From NCBI GenBank assembly GCA_964016885.1, contig OZ024759.1:2617001-2681000 (forward strand): DNA of 64,000 nucleotides. The letters are read 5' to 3'. The position numbers were made by a program, and so were the translations under genes. This DNA is from Eledone cirrhosa. Lineage: Eukaryota > Mollusca > Cephalopoda > Octopoda > Eledonidae. The notes below the pieces were generated by a model that was given only the letters and a program-made list of their open reading frames with translations, had not been told where the DNA came from and searched no databases. This document shows, one piece after another, positions 50,575 to 62,400 of this stretch; the first letter of the stretch is position 1; each line of letters starts with the position of its first letter.

Positions 50575-51705
50575 ACCCATGTTTCTCCCTCCTCACTAGT
50601 TGAGGTAACAAAGAGGTTAAAGTTCTGTTTCACCAATGTTTCTCCCTCCTCGCTAGTTGAGGTAACAAAGAGGTTAAAGTTCTGTTTTACCCATGTTTCT
50701 CCCTCCTCACTAGTTGAGGTAACAAAGAGGTTAAAGTTCTATTTAACCCATGTTTCTCCCTCCTTACTAGTTGAGGTAACAAAGAGGTTAAAGTTCTGTT
50801 TCACCCATGTTTCTCCCTCCTCACTAGTTTAGGTAACAAAGAGGTTAAAGTTCTGTTTCAGACATGTTTCTACCTCCTCACTAGTTGAGGTAGCAAAGAG
50901 GTTAAAGTTCTGTTTCACCCATGTTTCTACCTCCTCACTAGTTGAGGTAACAAAGAGGTTAAAGTTCTGTTTCACCCAGGTTTCTCCCTCCTTACTAGTT
51001 GAGGTAACAAAGAGGTTAAAGTTCTGTTTCACCCATGTTTCTCCCTCCTCACTAGTTTAGGTAACAAAGAGGTTAAAGTTCTCTTTCACCCATGTTTCTC
51101 CCTCCTCATTAGTTGAGGTAACAAAGAGGTTAAAGTTCTGTTTCACCCATGTTTCTCCCTCCTCACTAGTTGAGGTAACAAAGAGGTTAAAGTTCTGTTT
51201 CACCCATGTTTTTCCCTCCTCACTAGTTGAGGTAACAAAGAGGTTAAAGTTCTGTTTCACCCATGTTTCTACCTCCTCACTAGTTGAGGTAACAAAGAGG
51301 TTAAAGTTCTGTTTCACACATGTTTCTACCTCCTCACTATTTGAGGTAACAAAGAGGTTTCTCACTCCATGCTTCTCCCTCCTTACTAGTTGAGGTAACA
51401 AAGAGGTTAAAGTTCTGTTTCACCCATGTTTCTCCCCCCTCACTAGTTGAGGTAACAAAGAGGTTAAAGTTCTGTTTCACACATGTTTCTACCCCCTCAC
51501 TAGTTGAGGTAACAAAGAGGTTAAAGTTCTGTTTCACCCATGTTTCTCCCTCCTCACTAATTGAAATAACAAAGAGGTTAAAGTTCTGTTTCACCCATGT
51601 TTCTCCCTCCTCACTAATTGAGGTAACAAAGAGGTTAAAGTTCTGTTTCACCCATGTTTCTCCCTCCTCACTAATTGAGGTAACAAAGAGGTTAAAGTTC
51701 TGTTT
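50575..51705. repeat. 1.13-kb block, copy 1 (offset 1,531 bp)
   Basis: This block matches 52106-53240 at a 1,531-bp offset (27 monomers less one 8-bp deletion). The series is caccaatg, ctcgctag with gttttaccc, gttctatttaaccc, gaggtagcaaag, cacccaggtttc, gttctctttc, the 49-bp unit (51354), taccccctcac and cactaattgaaataac. After about 51.7 kb copy 1 carries an extra, internally duplicated stretch. Confidence 0.8.
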
Positions 51706-51935
51706 CACACATGTTTCTACCCCCTCACTAGTTGAGGTAACAAAGAGGTTAAAGTTCTGTTTCACCCATGTTTCTCCCTCCTCACTAATTGAAATAACAA
51801 AGAGGTTAAAGTTCTGTTTCACCAATGTTTCTCCCTCCTCACTAATTGAGGTAACAAAGAGGTTAAAGTTCTGTTTCACCCATGTTTCTCCCTCCTCACT
51901 AATTGAGGTAACAAAGAGGTTAAAGTTCTGTTTCA
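51480..51935. repeat. 228-bp (4-mer) tandem duplication
   Basis: A series of four units starting with cacacatgtttctacc and including cactaattgaaataac is repeated after exactly 228 bp (51483 against 51711). The corresponding place in the 52.1-53.2 kb copy has only one version. The 4-mer duplication therefore came after the 1,531-bp duplication, or was lost from the other copy. Confidence 0.75.
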
Positions 51936-52105
51936 TCCATGTTTCTCCCTCCTCACTAGTTGAAGTAACAAAGAGGTTAAAGTTCTGTTTCACCCATGTT
52001 TCTCCCTCCTCACTAGTTGAGGTAATAAAGAGGTTAAAGTTCTATTTAACCCATGTTTCTCCCTCCTTACTAGTTGAGGTAACAAAGAGGTGAAAGTTCT
52101 GTTTC

Positions 52106-53240
52106 ACCCATGTTTCTCCCTCCTCACTAGTTGAGGTAACAAAGAGGTTAAAGTTCTGTTTCACCAATGTTTCTCCCTCCTCGCTAGTTGAGGTAACAAA
52201 GAGGTTAAAGTTCTGTTTTACCCATGTTTCTCCCTCCTCACTAGTTGAGGTAACAAAGAGGTTAAAGTTCTATTTAACCCATGTTTCTCCCTCCTTACTA
52301 GTTGAGGTAACAAAGAGGTTAAAGTTCTGTTTCACCCATGTTTCTCCCTCCTCACTAGTTTAGGTAACAAAGAGGTTAAAGTTCTGTTTCAGCCATGTTT
52401 CTACCTCCTCACTAGTTGAGGTAGCAAAGAGGTTAAAGTTCTGTTTCACCCATGTTTCTACCTCCTCACTAGTTGAGGTAACAAAGAGGTTAAAGTTCTG
52501 TTTCACCCAGGTTTCTCCCTCCTTACTAGTTGAGGTAACAAAGAGGTTAAAGTTCTGTTTCACCCATGTTTCTCCCTCCTCACTAGTTTAGGTAACAAAG
52601 AGGTTAAAGTTCTCTTTCACCCATGTTTCTCCCTCCTCATTAGTTGAGGTTATAAAGAGGTTAAAGTTCTGTTTCACCCATGTTTCTCCCTCCTCACTAG
52701 TTGAGGTAACAAAGAGGTTAAAGTTCTGTTTCACCCATGTTTTTCCCTCCTCACTAGTTGAGGTAACAAAGAGGTTAAAGTTCTGTTTCACCCATGTTTC
52801 TACCTCCTCACTAGTTGAGGTAACAAAGAGGTTAAAGTTCTGTTTCACACATGTTTCTACCTCCTCACTATTTGAGGTAACAAAGAGGTTTCTCACTCCA
52901 TGCTTCTCCCTCCTTACTAGTTGAGGTAACAAAGAGGTTAAAGTTCTGTTTCACCCATGTTTCTCCACCCTCACTAGTTGAGGTAACAAAGAGGTTAAAG
53001 TTCTGTTTCACCCATGTTTCTACCCCCTCACTAGTTGAGGTAACAAAGAGGTTAAAGTTCTGTTTCACCCATGTTTCTCCCTCCTCACTAATTGAGATAA
53101 CAATGAGGTTAAAGTTCTGTTTCACCCATGTTTCTCCCTCCTCACTAATTGAGGTAACAAAGAGGTTAAAGTTCTGTTTCACCCATGTTTCTCCCTCCTC
53201 ACTAATTGAGGTAACAAAGAGGTTAAAGTTCTGTTTCACC
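52106..53240. repeat. 1.13-kb block, copy 2 (offset 1,531 bp)
   Basis: Same unit order as 50575-51705, with the 49-bp unit at 52885. Differences include ctccaccctcac against ctcccccctcac near 52967 and gaggttataaag near 52650. It ends at a cattttctccc unit with a 1-bp deletion, at about 53243. Confidence 0.8.
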
Positions 53241-54343
53241 CATTTTCTCCCTCCTCACTAATTGAGGTAACAAAGAGGTTAAAGTTCTGTTTCATCCATG
53301 TTTCTCCCTCCTCACTAGTTGAAGTAACAAAGAGGTTAAAGTTCTGTTTCACCCATGTTTCTCCCTCCTCACTAGTTGAGGTAATAAAGAGGTTAAAGTT
53401 CTATTTAACCCATGTTTCTCCCTCCTTACTAGTTGAGGTAACAAAGAGGTGAAAGTTCTGTTTCACCCATGTTTCTCCCTCCTCACTAGTTTAGGTAACA
53501 AAGAGGTTAAAGTTCTGTTTCACCCATGTTTCTACCTCCTCACTAGTTGAGGTAACAAAGAGGTTAAAGTTCTGTTTCACCCATGTTTCTACCTCCTCAC
53601 TAGTTGAGGTAACAAAGAGGTTAAAGTTCTGTTTCACCCATGTTTCTCCCTCCTCACTAGTTGAGGTAACAAAGAGGTTAAAGTTCTGTTTCACCCATGT
53701 TTCTCCCTCCTCACTAGTTTAGGTAACAAAGAGGTTAAAGTTCTGTTTCACCCATGTTTCTACCACCTCACTATTTGAGGTAACAAAGAGGTTAAAGTTC
53801 TGTTTCACCCATGTTTCTCCCTCCTCGCTAGTTGAGGTAACAAAGAGGTTAAAGTTCTGTTTCACCCATGTTTCTCCCTCCTCACTAGTTGAGGTAACAA
53901 AGAGGTTAAAGTTCTGTTTCACCCATCTTTCTACCCCTTACTATTTGAGGTAACAAAGAGGTTAAAGTTCTGTTTCACCCATGTTTCTCCCTCCTCACTA
54001 GTTGAGGTAACAAAGAGGTTAAAGTTCTGTTTCACCCATGTTTCTCCCTCCTCGCTAGTTGAGGTAACAAAGAGGTTAAAGTTCTGTTTCACCCATGTTT
54101 CTACCTCCTCACTAGTTGAGGTAACAAAGAGGTTAAAGTTCTGTTTCACCCATCTTTCTACCCCTTACTATTTGAGGTAACAAAGAGGTTAAAGTTCTGT
54201 TTCAGCCATGTTACTCCCTCCTCACTAGTTGAGGTAACAAAGAGGTTAAAGTTCTGTTTCACCCATGTTTCTCCCTCCTCACTAATTGAGGTAACAAAGA
54301 GGTTAAAGTTCTGTTTCACCCATGTTTCTACCTCCTCACTATT

Positions 54344-57300
54344 TGAGGTAACAAAGAGGTTAAAGTTCTGTTTCACCCATGTTTCTCCACCTCTTACTAG
54401 TTGAGGTAACAAAGAGGTTTCTCACTCCATGCTTCTCCCTCCTTACTAGTTGAGGTAACAAAGAGGTTAAAGTTCTGTTTCATCCATGTTGCTCCCCCCC
54501 TCACTTACTGAGGTAACAAAGAGGTTAAAGTTCTGTTTCACCCATGATTCTCCCCCCTCACTAGTTGAGGTAACAAAGAGGTTAAAGTTCTGTTTCACCC
54601 ATGTTTCTCCCTCATCACTAGTTGAGGTAACAAAGAGGTTAAAGTTCTGTTTCACCCATGTTTCTCCCTCCTCACTAGTTGAGGTAACAAAGAGGTTAAA
54701 GTTCTGTTTCACCCATGTTTCTCCTTCCTCACTAGTTGAGGTAACAAAGAGGTTAAAGTTCTGTTTCACCCATGTTTCTCCCTCCTCACTAGTTGAGGTA
54801 ACAAAGAGGTTAAAGTTCAATTTCACCCATGTTTCTCCCTCCTCACTAGTTGAGGTAACAAAGAGGTTAAAGTTCTATTTCACCCATGTTTCTCTCTCCT
54901 TACTAGTTGGGGTAACAAAGAGGTTAATGTTCTGTTTCACCCATGTTTCTCCCTCCTCACTAGTTTAGGTGACAAAGAGGTTAAAGTTATGTTTCACCCA
55001 TCTTTCTTCCTCCTCACTAGTTGAGGTAACAAAGAGGTTTCTCACTCCATGCTTCTCCCTCCTTACTAGTTGAGGTAACAAAGAGGTTAAAGTTCTGTTT
55101 CACCCATGTTGCTCCCCCCTCACTAGTTGAGGTAACAAAGAGGTTAAAGTTCTGATTCACCCATGTTTCTCCCCCCTCACTAGTTGAGGTAACAAAGAGG
55201 TTAAAGTTCTGTTTCCCCCATGTTTCTCCCTCATCACTAGTTGAGGTAAAAAAGAGGTTAAAGATCTGTTTCACCCATGTTTCTCCCTCCTCACTAGTTG
55301 AGGTAACAAAGAGGTTAAAGTTCTGTTTCACCCATGTTTCTCCCTCCTCACTAGTTGAGGTAACAAAGAGGTTAAAGTTCTGTTTCACCCATGTTTCTAC
55401 CCCCCTCACTAGTTGAGGTAAAAAAGAGGTTAAAGTTCTCTTTCACCCATGTTTCTCCCTCCTCACTAATTGAGGTAACAAAGAGGTTACAGTTCTATTT
55501 AACCCATGTTTCTCCCTCCTTACTAGTTGAGGTAACAAAGAGGTTAAAGTTCTGTTTCACCCATGTTTCTCCCCCCTCACTAGTAGAGGTAACAAAGAGG
55601 TTAAAGTTCTATTTAACCCATGTTTCTCCCTCCTTACTAGTTGAGGTAACAAAGAGCTTAAAGTTCTGTTTCACCCATGTTTCTCCCTCCTCACTAGTTT
55701 AGGTAACAAAGAGGTTAAAGTTCTGTTTCAACCATGTTTCTACCTCCTCACTAGTTGAGGTAACAAAGAGGTTAAAGTTCTGTTTCACCCATGTTTCTAC
55801 CTCCTCACTAATTGAGGTAACAAAGAGGTTAAAGTTCTGTTTCACCCATGTTTCTCCCTCCTTACTAGTTGAGGTAACAAAGAGGTTAAAGTTCTGTTTC
55901 ACCCATGTTTCTTCCTCCTCACTAGTTTAGGTAACAAAGAGGTTAAAGTTCTGTTTCACCCATGTTTCTACCTCCTCACTAGTTGAGGTAACAAAGAGGT
56001 TAAAGTTCTGTTTCACCCATGTTTCTCCCTCCTCACTAGTTGAGGTAACAAAGAGGTTAAAGTTCTGTTTCACCCATGTTTCTCCCTCCTCACTAGTTGA
56101 GGTAACAAAGAGGTTAAAGTTCTGTTTCACCCATGTTTCTCCCTCCTCACTAGTTGAGGTAACAAAGAGGTTAAAGTTCTGTTTCACCCATGTTTCTCCC
56201 TCCTCACTAGTTGAGGTAACAAAGAGGTTAAAGTTCTGTTTCACCCATGTTTCTACCACCTCACTATTTGAGGTAACAAAGAGGTTAAAGTTCTGTTTCA
56301 CCCATGTTTCTCCCTCCTCGCTAGTTGAGGTAACAAAGAGGTTAAAGTTCTGTTTCACCCATGTTTCTCCCTCCTCACTAGTTGAGGTAACAAAGAGGTT
56401 AAAGTTCTGTTTCACCCATCTTTCTACCCCTTACTATTTGAGGTAACAAAGAGGTTAAAGTTCTGTTTCACCCATGTTACTCCCTCCTCACTAGTTGAGG
56501 TAACAAAGAGGTTAAAGTTCTGTTTCACCCATGTTTCTCCCTCCTCGCTAGTTGAGGTAACAAAGAGGTTAAATTTCTGTTTCAACCATGTTTCTACCTC
56601 CTCACTAGTTGAGGTATCAAAGAGGTTAAAGTTCTGTTTCACCCATCTTTCTACCCCTTACTATTTGAGGTAACAAAGAGGTTAAAGTTCTGTTTCACCC
56701 ATGTTACTCCCTCCTCACTAGTTGAGGTAACAAAGAGGTTAAAGTTCTGTTTCACCCATGTTTCTCCCTCCTCACTAATTGAGGTAACAAAGAGGTTAAA
56801 GTTCTGTTTCACCCATGTTTCTACCTCCTCACTATTTGAGGTAACAAAGAGGTTAAAGTTCTGTTTCACCCATGTTTCTCCACCCCTTACTAGTTGAGGT
56901 AACAAAGAGGTTTCTCACTCCATGCTTCTCCCTCCTTACTAGTTGAGGTAACAAAGAGGTTAAAGTTCTGTTTCACCCATGTTTCTCCCCCCTCACTAGT
57001 TGAGGTAAGAAAGAGGTTAAAGTTCTGTTTCACCCATGTTTCTCCCTCATCACTAGTTGAGGTAACAAAGAGGTTAAAGTTCTGTTTCACCCATGTTTCT
57101 CCCTCCTCACTAGTTGAGGTAACAAAGAGGTTAAAGTTCTGTTTCACCCATGTTTCTCCTTCCTCACTAGTTGTGGTAACAAAGAGGTTAAAGTTCTGTT
57201 TCACCCATGTTTCTCCCTCCTCACTAGTTGAGGTAACAAAGAGGTTAAAGTTCTATTTCACCCATGTTTCTCCCTCCTCACTAGTTGAGGTAACAAAGAG

Positions 57301-59491
57301 GTTAAAGTTCTATTTCACCCATGTTTCTCTCTCCTTACTAGTTGGGGTAACAAAGAGGTTAATGTTCTGTTTCACCCATATTTCTCCCTCCTCACTAGTT
57401 TAGGTAACAAAGAGGTTAAAGTTCTGTTTCACCCATGTTTCTACCTCATCACTAGTTGAGGTAACAAAGAGGTTAAAGTTCTATTTCACCCATGTTTCTC
57501 TATCCTTACTAGTTGGGGTAACAAAGAGGTTAATGTTCTGTTTCACCCATGTTTCTCCCTCCTCACTAGTTTAGGTAACAAAGAGGTTAAAGTTCTGTTT
57601 CACCCATCTTTCTACCTCCACACCAGTTGAGGTAACAAAGAGGTTTCTCACTCCATGCTTCTCCCTCCTTACTAGTTGAGGTAACAAAGAGGTTAAAGTT
57701 CTGTTTCACCCATGTTGCTCCCCCCTCACTAGTTGAGGTAACAAAGAGGTTAAAGTTCTGATTCACCCATGTTTCTCCCCCCTCACTAGTTGAGGTAACA
57801 AAGAGGTTAAAGTTCTGTTTCACCCATGTTTCTCCCTCATCACTAGTTGAGGTAAAAAAGAGGTTAAAGATCTGTTTCACCCATGTTTCTCCCTCCTCAC
57901 TAGTTGAGGTAACAAAGAGGTTAAAGTTCTGTTTCACCCATGTTTCTACCTCCTCACTAGTTGAGGTAACAAAGAGCTTAAAGTTCTGTTTCACCCATGT
58001 TTCTACCTCCTCACTAGTTGAGGTAACAAAGAGGTTAAAGTTCTGTTTCACCCATGTTTCTCCCTCCTCACTAGTTGATGTAACAAAGAGGTTAAAGTTC
58101 TGTTTCACCCATGTTTCTCCCTCCTCACAAGTGAGGTAACAAAGAGGTTAAAGTTCTGTTTCACCCATCTTTCTACCTCCTCACTAGTTTAGGTAACAAA
58201 GAGGTTAAAGTTCTGTTTCACCCATGTTTCTACCTCCTCACTAGTTGAGGTAACAAAGAGGTTAAATTTCTGTTTCACCCATGTTTCTCCCTCCTTACTA
58301 GTTGAGGTAACAAAGAGGTTTCTCACTCCATGCTTCTCCCTCCTTACTAGTTGAGGTAACAAAGAGGTTAAAGTTCTGTTTCACCAATCTTTCTCCCTCC
58401 TCACTAATTGAGGTAACAAAGAGGTTAAAGTTCTGTTTCATCCATGTTTCTCCCTCCTCACTAGTTGAGGTAACAAAGAGGTTAAAGTTCTATTTAACCC
58501 ATGTTTCTACCTCCTTACTAGTTGAGGTAACAAAGAGGTTAAAGTTCTGTTTCACCAATGTTTCTCCCTCCTCACTAGTTTAGGTAACAAAGAGGTTAAA
58601 GTTCTGTTTCGCCCATGTTTCTACCTCCTCACTAGTTGAGGTAACAAAGAGGTTAAAGTTCTGTTTGACCCATGTTTCTACCTCCTCACTAGTTGAGGTA
58701 ACAAAGAGGTTAAAGTTCTGTTTCACCCATGTTTCTCCCTCCTTACTATATGAGGTAACAAAGAGGTTAAAGTTCTGTTTCACCCATGTTTCTCCCTCCT
58801 CACTAGTTGAGGTAACAAAGAGGTTAAAGTTCTGTTTCACCCGTGTTTCTCCCTCCTCACTAGTTGAGGTAACAAAGAGGTTAAAGTTCTGTTTCACCCA
58901 TGTTTCTACCTCCTCACTATATGAGTTAACAAAGAGGTTAAAGTTCTGTTTCACCCATGTTTCTCCCCCCTCACTAGTTGAGGTAACAAAGAGGTTAAAG
59001 TTCTGTTTCACCCATGTTTCTCCCTCATCACTAGTTGAGGTAACAAAGAGTTTAAAGTTCTGTTTCACCCATGTTTCTCCCTCCTCACTAGTTGAGGTAA
59101 CAAAGAGGTTAAAGTTCTATTTCACCCATGTTTCTCTCTCCTTACTAGTTGAGGTAACAAAGAGGTTAAAGTTCTGTTTCACCCATGTTTCTCCCTCCTC
59201 ACTAGTTTAGGTAACAAAGAGGTTAAAGTTCTGTTTCACCCATGTTTCTACCTCCTCACTAGTTGAGGTAACAAAGAGGTTAAAGTTCTGTTTCACCCAT
59301 GTTTCTACCTCCTCACTAGTTGAGGTAACAAAGAGGTTAAAGTTCTGTTTCACCCATGTTTCTCCCTCCTCACTAGTTGATGTAACAAAGAGGTTAAAGT
59401 TCTGTTTCACCCATGTTTCTCCCTCCTCACTAGTTGAGGTAACAAAGAGGTTAAAGTTCTGTTTCACCCATCTTTCTACCTCCTCACTAGT
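54344..59491. repeat. 5,148-bp higher-order unit, copy 1 (91 monomers)
   Basis: This is the largest repeat unit in the window: 86 full monomers and five 49-bp units, plus 1 bp net. It abuts copy 2 at 59492. Deletion units are at 54414, 55034, 56907, 57640 and 58315. Only about three substitutions were noticed against copy 2 over the 4.5 kb that can be compared: cactagttg to cactaattg near 59546, and two in a cactagt to ccctcgt change near 59707. The run 56021-56248 is four perfectly identical 57-bp units. Confidence 0.9.
56021..56248. repeat. Four consecutive identical monomers
   Basis: Units starting at 56021, 56078, 56135 and 56192 are all the ctccctcctcactagttgag type and identical base for base. 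The same run is at 61169-61396 in the second 5,148-bp copy. Such perfect local runs are not seen in domain I and illustrate the higher homogeneity of domain III. Confidence 0.88.
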
Positions 59492-62400
59492 TTAGGTAAC
59501 AAAGAGGTTAAAGTTCTGTTTCACCCATGTTTCTCCACCTCTTACTAATTGAGGTAACAAAGAGGTTTCTCACTCCATGCTTCTCCCTCCTTACTAGTTG
59601 AGGTAACAAAGAGGTTAAAGTTCTGTTTCATCCATGTTGCTCCCCCCCTCACTTACTGAGGTAACAAAGAGGTTAAAGTTCTGTTTCACCCATGATTCTC
59701 CCCCCTCCCTCGTTGAGGTAACAAAGAGGTTAAAGTTCTGTTTCACCCATGTTTCTCCCTCATCACTAGTTGAGGTAACAAAGAGGTTAAAGTTCTGTTT
59801 CACCCATGTTTCTCCCTCCTCACTAGTTGAGGTAACAAAGAGGTTAAAGTTCTGTTTCACCCATGTTTCTCCTTCCTCACTAGTTGAGGTAACAAAGAGG
59901 TTAAAGTTCTGTTTCACCCATGTTTCTCCCTCCTCACTAGTTGAGGTAACAAAGAGGTTAAAGTTCAATTTCACCCATGTTTCTCCCTCCTCACTAGTTG
60001 AGGTAACAAAGAGGTTAAAGTTCTATTTCACCCATGTTTCTCTCTCCTTACTAGTTGGGGTAACAAAGAGGTTAATGTTCTGTTTCACCCATGTTTCTCC
60101 CTCCTCACTAGTTTAGGTGACAAAGAGGTTAAAGTTATGTTTCACCCATCTTTCTTCCTCCTCACTAGTTGAGGTAACAAAGAGGTTTCTCACTCCATGC
60201 TTCTCCCTCCTTACTAGTTGAGGTAACAAAGAGGTTAAAGTTCTGTTTCACCCATGTTGCTCCCCCCTCACTAGTTGAGGTAACAAAGAGGTTAAAGTTC
60301 TGATTCACCCATGTTTCTCCCCCCTCACTAGTTGAGGTAACAAAGAGGTTAAAGTTCTGTTTCCCCCATGTTTCTCCCTCATCACTAGTTGAGGTAAAAA
60401 AGAGGTTAAAGATCTGTTTCACCCATGTTTCTCCCTCCTCACTAGTTGAGGTAACAAAGAGGTTAAAGTTCTGTTTCACCCATGTTTCTCCCTCCTCACT
60501 AGTTGAGGTAACAAAGAGGTTAAAGTTCTGTTTCACCCATGTTTCTACCCCCCTCACTAGTTGAGGTAAAAAAGAGGTTAAAGTTCTCTTTCACCCATGT
60601 TTCTCCCTCCTCACTAATTGAGGTAACAAAGAGGTTACAGTTCTATTTAACCCATGTTTCTCCCTCCTTACTAGTTGAGGTAACAAAGAGGTTAAAGTTC
60701 TGTTTCACCCATGTTTCTCCCCCCTCACTAGTAGAGGTAACAAAGAGGTTAAAGTTCTATTTAACCCATGTTTCTCCCTCCTTACTAGTTGAGGTAACAA
60801 AGAGCTTAAAGTTCTGTTTCACCCATGTTTCTCCCTCCTCACTAGTTTAGGTAACAAAGAGGTTAAAGTTCTGTTTCAACCATGTTTCTACCTCCTCACT
60901 AGTTGAGGTAACAAAGAGGTTAAAGTTCTGTTTCACCCATGTTTCTACCTCCTCACTAATTGAGGTAACAAAGAGGTTAAAGTTCTGTTTCACCCATGTT
61001 TCTCCCTCCTTACTAGTTGAGGTAACAAAGAGGTTAAAGTTCTGTTTCACCCATGTTTCTTCCTCCTCACTAGTTTAGGTAACAAAGAGGTTAAAGTTCT
61101 GTTTCACCCATGTTTCTACCTCCTCACTAGTTGAGGTAACAAAGAGGTTAAAGTTCTGTTTCACCCATGTTTCTCCCTCCTCACTAGTTGAGGTAACAAA
61201 GAGGTTAAAGTTCTGTTTCACCCATGTTTCTCCCTCCTCACTAGTTGAGGTAACAAAGAGGTTAAAGTTCTGTTTCACCCATGTTTCTCCCTCCTCACTA
61301 GTTGAGGTAACAAAGAGGTTAAAGTTCTGTTTCACCCATGTTTCTCCCTCCTCACTAGTTGAGGTAACAAAGAGGTTAAAGTTCTGTTTCACCCATGTTT
61401 CTACCACCTCACTATTTGAGGTAACAAAGAGGTTAAAGTTCTGTTTCACCCATGTTTCTCCCTCCTCGCTAGTTGAGGTAACAAAGAGGTTAAAGTTCTG
61501 TTTCACCCATGTTTCTCCCTCCTCACTAGTTGAGGTAACAAAGAGGTTAAAGTTCTGTTTCACCCATCTTTCTACCCCTTACTATTTGAGGTAACAAAGA
61601 GGTTAAAGTTCTGTTTCACCCATGTTACTCCCTCCTCACTAGTTGAGGTAACAAAGAGGTTAAAGTTCTGTTTCACCCATGTTTCTCCCTCCTCGCTAGT
61701 TGAGGTAACAAAGAGGTTAAATTTCTGTTTCAACCATGTTTCTACCTCCTCACTAGTTGAGGTATCAAAGAGGTTAAAGTTCTGTTTCACCCATCTTTCT
61801 ACCCCTTACTATTTGAGGTAACAAAGAGGTTAAAGTTCTGTTTCACCCATGTTACTCCCTCCTCACTAGTTGAGGTAACAAAGAGGTTAAAGTTCTGTTT
61901 CACCCATGTTTCTCCCTCCTCACTAATTGAGGTAACAAAGAGGTTAAAGTTCTGTTTCACCCATGTTTCTACCTCCTCACTATTTGAGGTAACAAAGAGG
62001 TTAAAGTTCTGTTTCACCCATGTTTCTCCACCCCTTACTAGTTGAGGTAACAAAGAGGTTTCTCACTCCATGCTTCTCCCTCCTTACTAGTTGAGGTAAC
62101 AAAGAGGTTAAAGTTCTGTTTCACCCATGTTTCTCCCCCCTCACTAGTTGAGGTAAGAAAGAGGTTAAAGTTCTGTTTCACCCATGTTTCTCCCTCATCA
62201 CTAGTTGAGGTAACAAAGAGGTTAAAGTTCTGTTTCACCCATGTTTCTCCCTCCTCACTAGTTGAGGTAACAAAGAGGTTAAAGTTCTGTTTCACCCATG
62301 TTTCTCCTTCCTCACTAGTTGTGGTAACAAAGAGGTTAAAGTTCTGTTTCACCCATGTTTCTCCCTCCTCACTAGTTGAGGTAACAAAGAGGTTAAAGTT